Assembly: GCA_007118795.1 (NCBI GenBank)
Contig: SKQX01000181.1
Span: 1 to 11,003 of the forward strand
Origin: Thermoflexales bacterium
Lineage (GTDB): Bacteria > Chloroflexota > Anaerolineae > B4-G1
Direction: 5' to 3'
DNA: 11,003 bases
Shown here: positions 1 to 7,151 of the stretch, one piece after another
Layout: each line of letters starts with the position of its first letter
How positions within the stretch are numbered: position 1 is the stretch's first letter
Notes under the pieces: generated by a model
The model's input: only the letters and a program-made list of their open reading frames with translations
Databases searched by the model: none
Told to the model about the DNA's origin: nothing
Made by a program: the position numbers and the translations under genes

Positions 1-2
1 TC

Positions 3-1046
3 GATCTGCACGGCCTGGGCGAGCTCAAGGTTCACATTAGCGGTTGCCCAAACTCCTGCGGGCGTCACCCAATAGCACCGATCGGCTTCTTCGGGGCTGC
101 GCGACGCGTCGGAGGCCGGCTGGCGCCGCACTATGCCGTCGTCCTCGGCGGAAGAGTTGAGGAGGGCCAGACGCGGCTGGCCGAAAGACAGGATACAGTC
201 CCGGCCCGAAACGTTCCCGCTTTCCTCAAGGATTTTCTCGGGGCATTCTCCGAGTCGGGACAATATCCTGACTTCGATGCCTTTCTCGAAGCGGATGGTA
301 GACAGATCGCCAGCACCCTTGTCTCAGAGCACAAGGACCTTCCCGATTTTGAGGACGACAAGAATCCCTACTTCGACTGGGGGGCAGAGCGGGTCTTCTC
401 GCTGGCTGGCAGGGGTCCCGGCGAATGCGGTGCCGGTGTCTTCGACCTGATCGAGGTCGACCTGGCCAGCGCTGAGGACGCACTGGCAAACGGCAGACAC
501 TTCGAGGCCGCCAGCCTGGCCGCCCGTGCTCTCTTGGTGACCCGTGGGGAACAGGCGAACGACGATGTCGAGGCGTTCACCCTGTTCCGAGACCGTTTTG
601 TCAGAGAGGGTTTGGTAGATCCGGAACTGGAGGGCCTGATCTCCGCTGGGATTGGCGCTGCCTCCGCCCCGCGCCCGGGCCAGGCCTTCGGCGGAGACCC
701 AGACCATGTGGCGACTCTCGTGGCCACGGTGAAGGACCTGTACGAAAGGATGGACTCGTCGCTCCGATTTCCGGCCAAGGCTGCGAGAGCAGAGCCGGCA
801 CCCGAGTCTGCAGCGACAAGAGCAGACAGCTTTCACGACTTCCGGGGTGTCGTCTGCCCGCTCAACTATGTGAAGACCACACTCGCTCTGGAGCAGATGG
901 GGGACGGGCAGTTGCTAGAGGTCCTCCTCGATGACGAGGGAGCGCAGAACGTTCCGGAGAGCGCTGCTCGAGACGGGCACGAAGTGCTTTCCTCGGTGCG
1001 GAAGGGCGATCACTGGCAGGTGATTATCCGGAAAAAGGCAGAATAG
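3..1046 (+). CDS. Sulfite/nitrite reductase (siroheme, 4Fe-4S) with C-terminal TusA-like domain, 5' partial
   Basis: One open frame runs from the left edge to a TAG at 1044-1046, giving 347 visible residues; the N-terminal part lies outside the window. Near the start is SGCPNSCGRH (Cys at codons 45-47 and 57-59), the second C-x3-C half of the siroheme/[4Fe-4S] ligand motif of ferredoxin-type sulfite and nitrite reductases, followed by an IGFFG stretch typical of the family. A helical linker follows (roughly residues 150-270). Residues about 280-347 form a TusA/SirA-like domain with FRGVVCPLN at the active-site cysteine (codon 855-857) and a downstream NVPES segment. TusA proper has CPxP; the CPxN form is usual, to my knowledge, in such reductase fusions. 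The family reduces sulfite to sulfide or nitrite to ammonia by six electrons; which substrate applies cannot be told here. The enzyme needs siroheme, yet the adjacent siroheme-synthesis gene is broken. Confidence 0.9.
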   Translation, partial: DLHGLGELKVHISGCPNSCGRHPIAPIGFFGAARRVGGRLAPHYAVVLGGRVEEGQTRLAERQDTVPARNVPAFLKDFLGAFSESGQYPDFDAFLEADGRQIASTLVSEHKDLPDFEDDKNPYFDWGAERVFSLAGRGPGECGAGVFDLIEVDLASAEDALANGRHFEAASLAARALLVTRGEQANDDVEAFTLFRDRFVREGLVDPELEGLISAGIGAASAPRPGQAFGGDPDHVATLVATVKDLYERMDSSLRFPAKAARAEPAPESAATRADSFHDFRGVVCPLNYVKTTLALEQMGDGQLLEVLLDDEGAQNVPESAARDGHEVLSSVRKGDHWQVIIRKKAE

Positions 1047-1049
1047 TCC

Positions 1050-1582
1050 TTCTCGAGCGCTCTCGGCGCCTGGAATACGTCGCTTCTACCGCCGCGGCAA
1101 TCCAGCGTCAGAACGAGTTCTCGGGCAGGTTAAGTCGATTTCGGCCAGAGGACGCACAGCTTGTGAGGGAACGAACGTCTTCCAGCCCGCCTCCGCTGAT
1201 CGGCGGGTTCATTCCCGTCTTGCCACCAAGACCGGTCTCTCGGGGGTCATTCCCGGGCCACGATAAGCCGGCGGGCGGAAGGGCGTGTCACGTCCAAACG
1301 GGGGCGCTGACACTGGCCGTCTCAACCAGTCGACGCTGCCCTGCGCTCTCGCGGCACATCCGCCAGCAACTGGAGGCTGAGTTTGGATCTCCTTACAGCG
1401 ACTTCGTGGCTCTACTTGTCGACTGCCGGGAGCGGTCGGTGAACACCCTCCCGCTGGCCCAGCGACGGGTTATCTGGAAGAGTGTCTTCGAGTCGAACGC
1501 ATTCGCCCTGTTGGCGTCCGCGAACAAACAAGCCGCCGATCGGCTCGCCCGGGCCCTTCTGGGACAGCAAGGATTTGAGTGA
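1050..1582 (+). pseudogene. sirC: Decayed precorrin-2 dehydrogenase/sirohydrochlorin ferrochelatase (Met8/SirC family)
   Basis: The 3' part (1301-1582) reads GALTLAVSTSRRCPALSRHI and on through QQLEAEFG to a helical tail, the conserved C-terminal domain of the CysG-N/Met8/SirC family, which oxidises precorrin-2 and inserts iron to make siroheme. Upstream similarity continues but changes frame: FRPED at 1139-1153 in the same frame as the 3' part, then a segment such as VFQPASADRRVHSRLATKTG in the frame starting at 1162, then back to the first frame by GHDKPA (about 1256), which aligns with the catalytic-Asp NVxDxPA motif. The FRPED-to-GALT spacing (53 residues) matches intact proteins within one residue, so two compensating indels are likely. 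The N-terminal GxGxxA nucleotide-binding segment is missing altogether, since the upstream reductase ends at 1046. The longest ORF (GTG at 1163, 139 aa) has no Shine-Dalgarno. It still ends in a 4-nt overlap with hemA. An unknown small protein is the alternative reading. Confidence 0.75.
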
Positions 1583-2883
1583 CCTTGAGCAAGCATATTG
1601 TTCTCGTTGGGCTGAATCACAAGTTGGCGCCTCTTGATACGCGCGAGAGGCTCGCTTTCGGGAGCGATGGTCTGAGGGAAGCCCTGAGCCTGTTCACTTC
1701 TCAAGGTGGCGCGGACGGGGATTACGGAGACGCAGGCGTGATTCTTTCCACCTGCAACCGATTGGAAGTCTACACCTTGGCTTCCTGCGCCGAAGAAGGA
1801 CTGGACGCCGTCTGCCGGCTTCTCGAGCACTGTCACGGTGAGAGTGTCGATGCTTTTCGCTCGTACCTATACACCTGGACTGACGAGCGCGCTGCAAGAC
1901 ATCTCTTTTCCGTAGCCGCCGGACTTGATTCGATGGTCCTTGGGGAGCACGAGATTCTAGGTCAGGTAACGGCATCGATGGAGACCGCTCTCTCGCAGGC
2001 TGCTGCGGGCAAGGTGTTGTCAGCGCTGTTCAGGCACGCGATTGAGGCAGGGAAGCAGGCGCGGACAGAGACAGCGATAAGCGAGGGAACAACGTCGATT
2101 AGCCACGTGGCGGTCGAACTCGCCAGGAAGAGCGTCGGCGACCTTAGCGGTTGTCGCGTGCTGTTGATCGGGGCTGGCGATGTGGCAGAGTTGTCAGCGG
2201 AGGCACTGGCGGAAAGCGGAGTTGGGTGGTTGTCGATCCTCAATCGAACGCAGCGGCGGGGGAAACAGCTGGCAGAGCGGTTTCAGGCCCAGGCCTTCGC
2301 TTGGGAGCAGCTGGAGGAAGCACTGCACTGGGCCGATGTGGTGATATGCTCAACAGCGGCACCGCAGACGATTATCCGGCCAAAACAGCTGCGCCGGGCG
2401 AGCGTCAGCGGACGTCGCCGGCCGTTGTTTCTCATCGACATCGCCGTCCCACGCGACGTTGATCCCCGTGTAGCACAGATGGAGAACGTCCACCTCTACG
2501 ACATCGATGATCTCGGAACAGCGGTGTCAGGCAGCCTGGTAGAGCGCCGGCAAGAGGTGCCGAAGGTGGAGGAGATCGTCGCTGAGGCAACGCAGGCGTT
2601 TATGGCGTGGTATCGATCTCTCGACGTGGTGCCGACCATTGTGGGTCTGCGCGAGCAAGCCTACTCCGTGCGCGAGGCTGAGGTGGAAAGAGCGCTCCGG
2701 CGCTTGCCGCGGTTGAATGACAGAGAGCGGCAGATCGTTGAGGCTATGGCGAAACGCATCGTCAGCAAGCTTCTCCACGGTCCGACAGTCTGTCTCAAGG
2801 AGGTTGCCAATCACTCCGAAGGCAGCGAGTATGCCAGGGTGGCCCGAGACTTGTTCGGAGTAGACGGGAAGAAAGCCCAGTAG
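1579..2883 (+). CDS. hemA: Glutamyl-tRNA reductase
   Basis: A 434-residue protein of normal family length. It reduces glutamyl-tRNA(Glu) with NADPH to glutamate-1-semialdehyde, the first committed step of C5-pathway tetrapyrrole synthesis in the cytoplasm. Visible motifs: GLNHKLAPLDTRERLAF at residues 11-27, STCNRLEVY with the catalytic Cys59, the GLDSMVLGEHEILGQV block (115-130), a Rossmann segment VLLIGAGDVAE (194-204), DIAVPRDVDP (287-296) and a C-terminal dimerisation helix region. GTG at 1579 is chosen because it gives the standard N terminus, sits about 6 nt after AAGGA and overlaps the preceding broken gene by GTGA, a sign of former translational coupling. hemC follows after 7 nt. No frameshift or lost key residue is seen, in contrast with the remnants around it. 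Confidence 0.98.
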   Translation: MTLSKHIVLVGLNHKLAPLDTRERLAFGSDGLREALSLFTSQGGADGDYGDAGVILSTCNRLEVYTLASCAEEGLDAVCRLLEHCHGESVDAFRSYLYTWTDERAARHLFSVAAGLDSMVLGEHEILGQVTASMETALSQAAAGKVLSALFRHAIEAGKQARTETAISEGTTSISHVAVELARKSVGDLSGCRVLLIGAGDVAELSAEALAESGVGWLSILNRTQRRGKQLAERFQAQAFAWEQLEEALHWADVVICSTAAPQTIIRPKQLRRASVSGRRRPLFLIDIAVPRDVDPRVAQMENVHLYDIDDLGTAVSGSLVERRQEVPKVEEIVAEATQAFMAWYRSLDVVPTIVGLREQAYSVREAEVERALRRLPRLNDRERQIVEAMAKRIVSKLLHGPTVCLKEVANHSEGSEYARVARDLFGVDGKKAQ

Positions 2884-2890
2884 AGGGAAC

Positions 2891-3811
2891 GTGGAGACGA
2901 TACGCGTAGGAACTCGGTCCAGCGCTCTAGCGCTCTGGCAAGCGCAGCGAGTTGTGGCGCTTCTGGCGCCCCTTCACGCCGGCCGCCGGTTTGAGATCGT
3001 TGAACTGAGTACGCGGGGCGATCGCAACCGCGCTACCCCGCTCCACCTGATCGGCGGGGTCGGATTCTTCGTCAAGGAGTTGGAGCTTGCGCTGCTCGAG
3101 CATCACCTCGACCTGGCCGTTCACAGTTTGAAGGACCTGCCCAGCTGCCTGCCACCAGCCCTGGCGCTGGGTGCCATCCCAGCGCGCGGTGACCCACGAG
3201 ACGCCCTCGTCTCAGCCACAGGCGCAGAGTTGATGGATCTGCCCACCGGCGCTCGCGTGGGAACCGGTTCGCCGCGCCGCAGAGCACAGATCCTCGCGTT
3301 GCGGCCCGACCTGGAGGTCGTGCCCATCCGAGGTAACGTAGTCACGCGACTGAAAAGGTTTGCGGATCGCAATTACGATGCCGTGGTCCTGGCAGTCGCT
3401 GGGTTGGTGCGCCTTGGCCGTGAGAGTGCTATCAGCGAGGTGTTTCGGCCGGAGCTGATGCTCCCCGCGGCCGGACAAGGCGCGCTGGCCGTGGAGATTC
3501 GTGCTGGTGACGAACGCATCCGATCACTCGTGACGGCCATAAACCACCCGGCAACCTGGGCCACCGTGACAGCGGAACGAGCTTTCATGGCCCGGCTGGG
3601 TGCTGGCTGCCACGTGCCGGCCGCCGCCTTCGCCCAGCCTTGGGACAAGCAGCCATGGGTCCGGGGGTTGGTGTCAAGTTACCGGGGGCAGAGAACGATC
3701 CGCGGCGAGCGATACGGGTCGCCAGAGGCGGCTGAGGCGATCGGAAAGGCTCTGGCGGACGATCTGTTGGATCAGGGCGCAGAGGAGCTCTTAGGGGGAA
3801 CGCGGGGATGA
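2891..3811 (+). CDS. hemC: Hydroxymethylbilane synthase (porphobilinogen deaminase)
   Basis: A 306-residue enzyme that joins four porphobilinogen units into hydroxymethylbilane. Motifs: VGTRSSALALWQAQRV (6-21), AVHSLKDLP with the catalytic Asp82, GTGSPRRRAQ (124-133), IRGNVVTRL (146-154), LPAAGQGALAVE (191-202) and GAGCHVPAAA with Cys240, the attachment site of the dipyrromethane cofactor. In the flexible loop the usual GGKGLF reads GGVGFF (55-60), so the loop lysine is absent; other families, for example actinobacterial ones, also vary here. The GTG start at 2891 has AGGGA just upstream and gives the standard N terminus. It lies 7 nt after hemA, consistent with one transcript. The next gene starts 72 nt later, and I see no gene or clear site in that gap. 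Confidence 0.98.
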   Translation: METIRVGTRSSALALWQAQRVVALLAPLHAGRRFEIVELSTRGDRNRATPLHLIGGVGFFVKELELALLEHHLDLAVHSLKDLPSCLPPALALGAIPARGDPRDALVSATGAELMDLPTGARVGTGSPRRRAQILALRPDLEVVPIRGNVVTRLKRFADRNYDAVVLAVAGLVRLGRESAISEVFRPELMLPAAGQGALAVEIRAGDERIRSLVTAINHPATWATVTAERAFMARLGAGCHVPAAAFAQPWDKQPWVRGLVSSYRGQRTIRGERYGSPEAAEAIGKALADDLLDQGAEELLGGTRG

Positions 3812-3883
3812 GTGGGACATGGTGGGCTATGGCACTAACCTGTCCGTCTCGTGGTGAGGTAGTCGCACCGGTAGGAGAGACCG

Positions 3884-5425
3884 TTGACTGATGTTGGTAC
3901 TGTCTATCTGATTGGCGCGAGCCCGGGTGATCCCGGTCTCATCACGGTCCGGGGCTGTGCACTTCTCGCCAGAGCCAGCGTCGTGCTATATGATCGTTTG
4001 ATCGGTGACGAGTTGCTGCAGTTGACTCGTCCAGACGCGAAACTAATCTACGTGGGGAAATCGGCGCACGACCATACATTATCGCAGCAAGAGATCAACG
4101 ATCTGCTGGTGGAGAAGGCCCGCGCTGGGCTCGACGTTGCTCGGCTGAAGGATGGGGATCCGTTCGTGTTCGGCCGAGGCGGTGAGGAGGCGGAGGTTCT
4201 GTCCGCCGCCGGTGTTCCCTTTGAGGTGGTGCCGGGAATCTCCAGTGCCATCGCTGTCCCGACGTACGCCGGCATCCCGGTCACCCATCGGGATCTGGCA
4301 TCGAGCGTCGCGGTCGTAACTGGTCATCGTGGAATGGGAGGCAACAAGGGCGATGAGGGACAAAGCCTAGACTGGGACGCCCTGGCACAGGTTGATACAC
4401 TAGTGGTTCTTATGGGAGTAGGGAATCTGTCCACGATCACAGAGAAGCTCTTGGCAGCCGGCCGCAACCCTGAGATACCGGCTGCGGTCATTCGATGGGG
4501 AACCACGCCGCTGCAGCGGACGGTCACTGGCACGCTGGCGACCATCGCTCCACTTACCCGGGAAGAAGGCCTCCTTCCTCCAGCAGTCCTCGTCGTGGGT
4601 GGCGTGGTGAATCTGCAGCCCAAGCTGTCTTGGTTCGAAACACGGCCGCTTTTCGGGCTGCGCGTGTTGGTCACGCGGCCTGCGGAAGAGGCCACCCAGA
4701 CCGCTGCTCGACTGCGAGCACTGGGAGCGGAGCCGATCCTATTCCCCACCATAGCCATCCAGCCACTGGAGGACTGGAGCTCGCTGGACGCAGCCCTTGA
4801 ACGGCTGGCAGGCCATTACTACGACTGGTTGATCCTCACGAGTGTTAACGCCGTGCGCTTCGTCTGGGAGCACCTGCGGGCAGCGGGCCGAGACGCACGA
4901 GCCCTGGCTGAAACCCGCTTGGCTACCATTGGTCCGATCACCTGTCGAGCGCTAGCTAAGCGAGGGCTGCAAGCAGACCTGGTTCCAGAGCAATACGTGA
5001 CAGAGGCCACACTGGAGAGGATCGGGCCGGTAGACGGTCTCCGGATTCTAGCGCCCCGGGCAGACATCGCTCGTCCGGCACTCGTCGCCGGGCTTGAGAC
5101 CGCAGGCGCCACGGTCGATGAAGTCACAGTCTATCTAACAGTCCGGGCCTCCTCCGATGACGCGGGCCAGGTCCGAGAGATGCTCACGGCGGGCGCGATC
5201 GACGTTCTCACGTTCACCAGTTCTTCGACGGTACTCAACTTCGTTGCGGCCCTAGAGCCGCTGCCCAGCTTGCGCACGGCGACGATCGTTGCGTGCATCG
5301 GCCCTATCACCGCGCGGACGGCGATCGAGGCGGGGCTAAGAGTGGATGTGAGCGCCGAGGAGCACACGATGGATGGTCTTCTGTATGCACTGGTTGAGCA
5401 TCTGGAGGAGACCAGGCGTGATTAG
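3884..5425 (+). CDS. cobA-hemD: Uroporphyrinogen-III C-methyltransferase / uroporphyrinogen-III synthase fusion
   Basis: A 513-residue two-domain protein. Residues about 4-250 are the SAM-dependent methyltransferase (SUMT): YLIGASPGDPGLITVRG (8-24), YDRLI (36-40), DGDPFVFGRGGEEAEV (90-105), VVPGISSAIAVPTYAGIPVTHR (split around 115-136) and VLMGVGNL (175-182). Residues about 258-505 are HemD: GLRVLVTRPAEEA (258-270), WLILTSVNAV (315-324) and a late TFTSSSTV segment. The protein would close hydroxymethylbilane to uroporphyrinogen III and methylate it to precorrin-2, the branch point to siroheme, cobalamin and Ahb-type heme. The SUMT motif usually written LKGGDP reads LKDGDP. TTG at 3884 is preceded by GGAGAGA at good spacing and gives the standard N terminus. 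The 3' end overlaps the start of an AhbC-like remnant by 8 nt. The downstream users of precorrin-2 in this operon are all broken. Confidence 0.97.
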   Translation: MTDVGTVYLIGASPGDPGLITVRGCALLARASVVLYDRLIGDELLQLTRPDAKLIYVGKSAHDHTLSQQEINDLLVEKARAGLDVARLKDGDPFVFGRGGEEAEVLSAAGVPFEVVPGISSAIAVPTYAGIPVTHRDLASSVAVVTGHRGMGGNKGDEGQSLDWDALAQVDTLVVLMGVGNLSTITEKLLAAGRNPEIPAAVIRWGTTPLQRTVTGTLATIAPLTREEGLLPPAVLVVGGVVNLQPKLSWFETRPLFGLRVLVTRPAEEATQTAARLRALGAEPILFPTIAIQPLEDWSSLDAALERLAGHYYDWLILTSVNAVRFVWEHLRAAGRDARALAETRLATIGPITCRALAKRGLQADLVPEQYVTEATLERIGPVDGLRILAPRADIARPALVAGLETAGATVDEVTVYLTVRASSDDAGQVREMLTAGAIDVLTFTSSSTVLNFVAALEPLPSLRTATIVACIGPITARTAIEAGLRVDVSAEEHTMDGLLYALVEHLEETRRD

Positions 5426-5483
5426 CGTCACCCGGCTTCTCTGCCGTCAGATCGGCCCTCAGAGCCACCGGCGGTACAGATAG
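5418..5483 (+). pseudogene. ahbC: N-terminal remnant of an AhbC/NirJ-type radical SAM protein (tentative)
   Basis: A GTG at 5418 with an excellent Shine-Dalgarno (GGAGGAG, 5404-5410, 7-nt spacing) overlaps the end of cobA-hemD by 8 nt and opens a frame of only 21 codons, starting VISVTRLLC and ending near RRYR before a TAG at 5481-5483. Proteins of the AhbC (12,18-didecarboxysiroheme deacetylase)/NirJ group commonly begin with MISVTKLLCG-like residues followed some ten residues later by an LRY motif, and this position, beside other Ahb remnants, fits. Nothing of the radical SAM core (CxxxCxxC) is visible in the 155 nt left before hemB. I infer that an internal deletion removed over 1 kb and left the translation start. 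The match is short, so a chance resemblance or a genuine 21-residue leader peptide cannot be excluded. Confidence 0.48.
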
Positions 5484-5638
5484 CGATCGAGGACGGCTGC
5501 CGCATCCCGCTGGTTGTCTTACCGTCGAAGTGAGAATCGTGACGGCCGCCGACTGGCCTGCGGTGGGTGGCCCTGTGCTCTGGTGCACCCGTCCCCCGGG
5601 TTCAGTCGCCCCTGCTGCGATGGGAAGACGCTCTTCTC

Positions 5639-6679
5639 ATGACTACCTTTCCTGTCTACCGACCGCGCCGCCTCCGCGCTTCAGAGAACGTACGTCGGAT
5701 GGTGCGAGAGACGACTCTGGCGGCCTCAGACCTCATATATCCCCTCTTCGTCGTCCACGGCGAGAACTCGAGGCGGGAGATTCCGTCGATGCCGGGCCAG
5801 TACCAATGGTCGGTTGATCTGCTTCCCGAAGAGGTCGAGGAGATTGCCGCTCTGGGCATCCCGGCCGTGATCCTCTTCGGCGTGCCTACCAAGAAGGATG
5901 TGGTAGGAAGCGAGAGTTTCGCCACAGAGGGCATCGTCCAGAAGGCGATAAGTACGATCAAACAAGCGGTCCCCGACCTGGTGGTCATCACGGACGTGTG
6001 TCTCTGCCAATATACCAGTCACGGTCGCTGTGGGCTAATCAAGGGGAGCATCCCAGGTGGGAGCGAGTTTACGGAGCAGCCCGGGAGCGGCGGATTGCAA
6101 GATGGTTCCATCCTCAACGATGAGACGCTGGACACTCTGGGGGCCGTCGCGATCTCTCACGCTGAAGCTGGTGCGGACATGGTCGCCCCCTCAGGGATGA
6201 TGGACGGCATGGTGAGCGTGAGACGCCAGGCGCTGGACCGGGTGGGGTACGGACACGTTGGCATCCTGTCGTATGCTGCCAAGTACGCCTCCAGTTTCTA
6301 CGGGCCGTTTCGAGATGCTGCTCAGTCCTCGCCCGCCTTCGGCGATCGTCGCTGCCATCAGATGGACCCATCCAACGCACGCGAAGCCCTTCGCGAGGTG
6401 GCGATGGATATCGGTGAGGGCGCCGACATCATCATGGTGAAGCCGGCGCTGCCCTATCCAGATATCATCCGGCAGGTGCGTGACCAGTTCGGCTATCCTG
6501 TGGCAGCCTACAGCGTAAGCGGAGAGTTCTCAATGATCAAGGCTGCGTCTGAGAGGGGATGGATCGACGAACGGGCCGCAACCCTGGAAGCACTGACGTC
6601 GATCAAGCGAGCCGGGGCCGATCTGATCGTGACGTACTCGGCCAAGGACGCCGCCCGCTGGTTTCAGGAGGCGGAGTAG
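5639..6679 (+). CDS. hemB: Delta-aminolevulinic acid dehydratase (porphobilinogen synthase), zinc type
   Basis: Condenses two 5-aminolevulinate molecules to porphobilinogen. With the ATG at 5639 the protein has 346 residues and begins MTTFPVYRPRRLR, the family's normal N terminus; an in-frame start at 5567 would add 24 unlike residues. The Shine-Dalgarno is weak (GGGAAGA, rather distant). Key parts: DVCLCQYTSHGRCG (119-132) with zinc ligands Cys121, Cys123 and Cys131; Schiff-base lysines Lys215 (SYAAKYASSFYGPFR) and Lys268 (IIMVKPALPYPD); and QMDPSNAREALREV (241-254). Between Cys131 and the conserved DGxxLNDETL block lies an extra stretch of about 16-18 Gly/Ser-rich residues (around 134-152) that most family members lack. 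The gene order hemA-hemC-cobA-hemD-hemB on one strand indicates a single operon. The reading frame is intact. Confidence 0.97.
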   Translation: MTTFPVYRPRRLRASENVRRMVRETTLAASDLIYPLFVVHGENSRREIPSMPGQYQWSVDLLPEEVEEIAALGIPAVILFGVPTKKDVVGSESFATEGIVQKAISTIKQAVPDLVVITDVCLCQYTSHGRCGLIKGSIPGGSEFTEQPGSGGLQDGSILNDETLDTLGAVAISHAEAGADMVAPSGMMDGMVSVRRQALDRVGYGHVGILSYAAKYASSFYGPFRDAAQSSPAFGDRRCHQMDPSNAREALREVAMDIGEGADIIMVKPALPYPDIIRQVRDQFGYPVAAYSVSGEFSMIKAASERGWIDERAATLEALTSIKRAGADLIVTYSAKDAARWFQEAE

Positions 6680-6682
6680 GAC

Positions 6683-7130
6683 ATGGCGCATCCGGTCGAC
6701 ATCCCCAACACCTGGCCCTTGCCTCGCGTGATGGCGCACGAACCGACCGCTGGCTGCAGCCTGATGTGTCGCCAGGTGGCGCACCAGCGCTCAACCAGAG
6801 CCAGCTGCCGACGAACTGACCTGGGGCGAGGTGAAGCAGCTGACCGGAAAAGCCTGCGATGTGTGCGGCATAGAGGCGTATGACTCCAAGCCGACTCTCG
6901 TGGTTTCGGGCGGTGACGTTCTGGTTGAGGTCCGGCCGGTTCGACATCGCTTGTTGCGCAACCCAACGTGGTCTCCATGCGGCGAATGGTACCTTGATCA
7001 GGCCGGAACCGGGGTCGACGCGATCCCCTGGCTCCGCGACCTGGGCCCCACAGGGTTCGAGCGCGACGCGGTGCGGGTGCTCCAGCGAGACGTCGCGCCC
7101 GGTGACGGGTCGCTTTCAGATGCCCAGCGC
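6683..7130 (+). pseudogene. ahbD: Frameshifted AhbD/NirJ-like radical SAM protein remnant
   Basis: An ATG at 6683, 3 nt after hemB with GGAG 6 nt upstream, begins LPRVMAHEPTAGCSLMC (after MAHPVDIPNTWP), the radical SAM start of the AhbD/NirJ/PqqE-like group. The first two cluster cysteines are codons 6755-6757 and 6767-6769. A one-base indel near 6776 moves the frame, which then reads RTSAQPEPAADELTWGEVKQ and later PTLVVSGGDVL. In the corrected frame the third cysteine codon is TGG (6777-6779), giving CxxxCxxW. Near 6925 the frame shifts again to RSGRFDIACCATQRGLHAAN and GTLIRPE, and afterwards back to a segment DAIPWLRDLG (from about 7017). The C-terminal half with its extra cysteines is absent. 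AhbD makes heme b from Fe-coproporphyrin; NirJ acts in heme d1 synthesis; the remnant does not distinguish them. Lost cluster ligand, several indels and a missing 3' half together argue for true decay. Confidence 0.72.
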
Positions 7131-7137
7131 GGAGCTC

Positions 7138-7145
7138 GGGGGGGG
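7138..7145 (+). repeat. G8 homopolymer tract at a pseudogene junction
   Basis: Eight consecutive G residues lie where recognisable AhbD similarity stops and siroheme decarboxylase similarity is about to start. Such tracts are prone to slippage in replication and to length errors in sequencing. A second G8 run is at 9777-9784, in sequence without a gene. Confidence 0.6.
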
Positions 7146-7151
7146 AGAGAA

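Noticed and set aside
1393..1836. 147-codon minus-strand frame
   Set aside because: Antisense shadow of the SirC remnant and hemA, which have clear family motifs on the plus strand.
3812..3883. Gap between hemC and cobA-hemD as another gene remnant
   Set aside because: Only 72 nt and no recognisable motif in any frame.
5567..5638. Upstream extension of hemB (start at 5567)
   Set aside because: The 24 extra residues do not resemble the family and the ATG at 5639 gives the standard N terminus.
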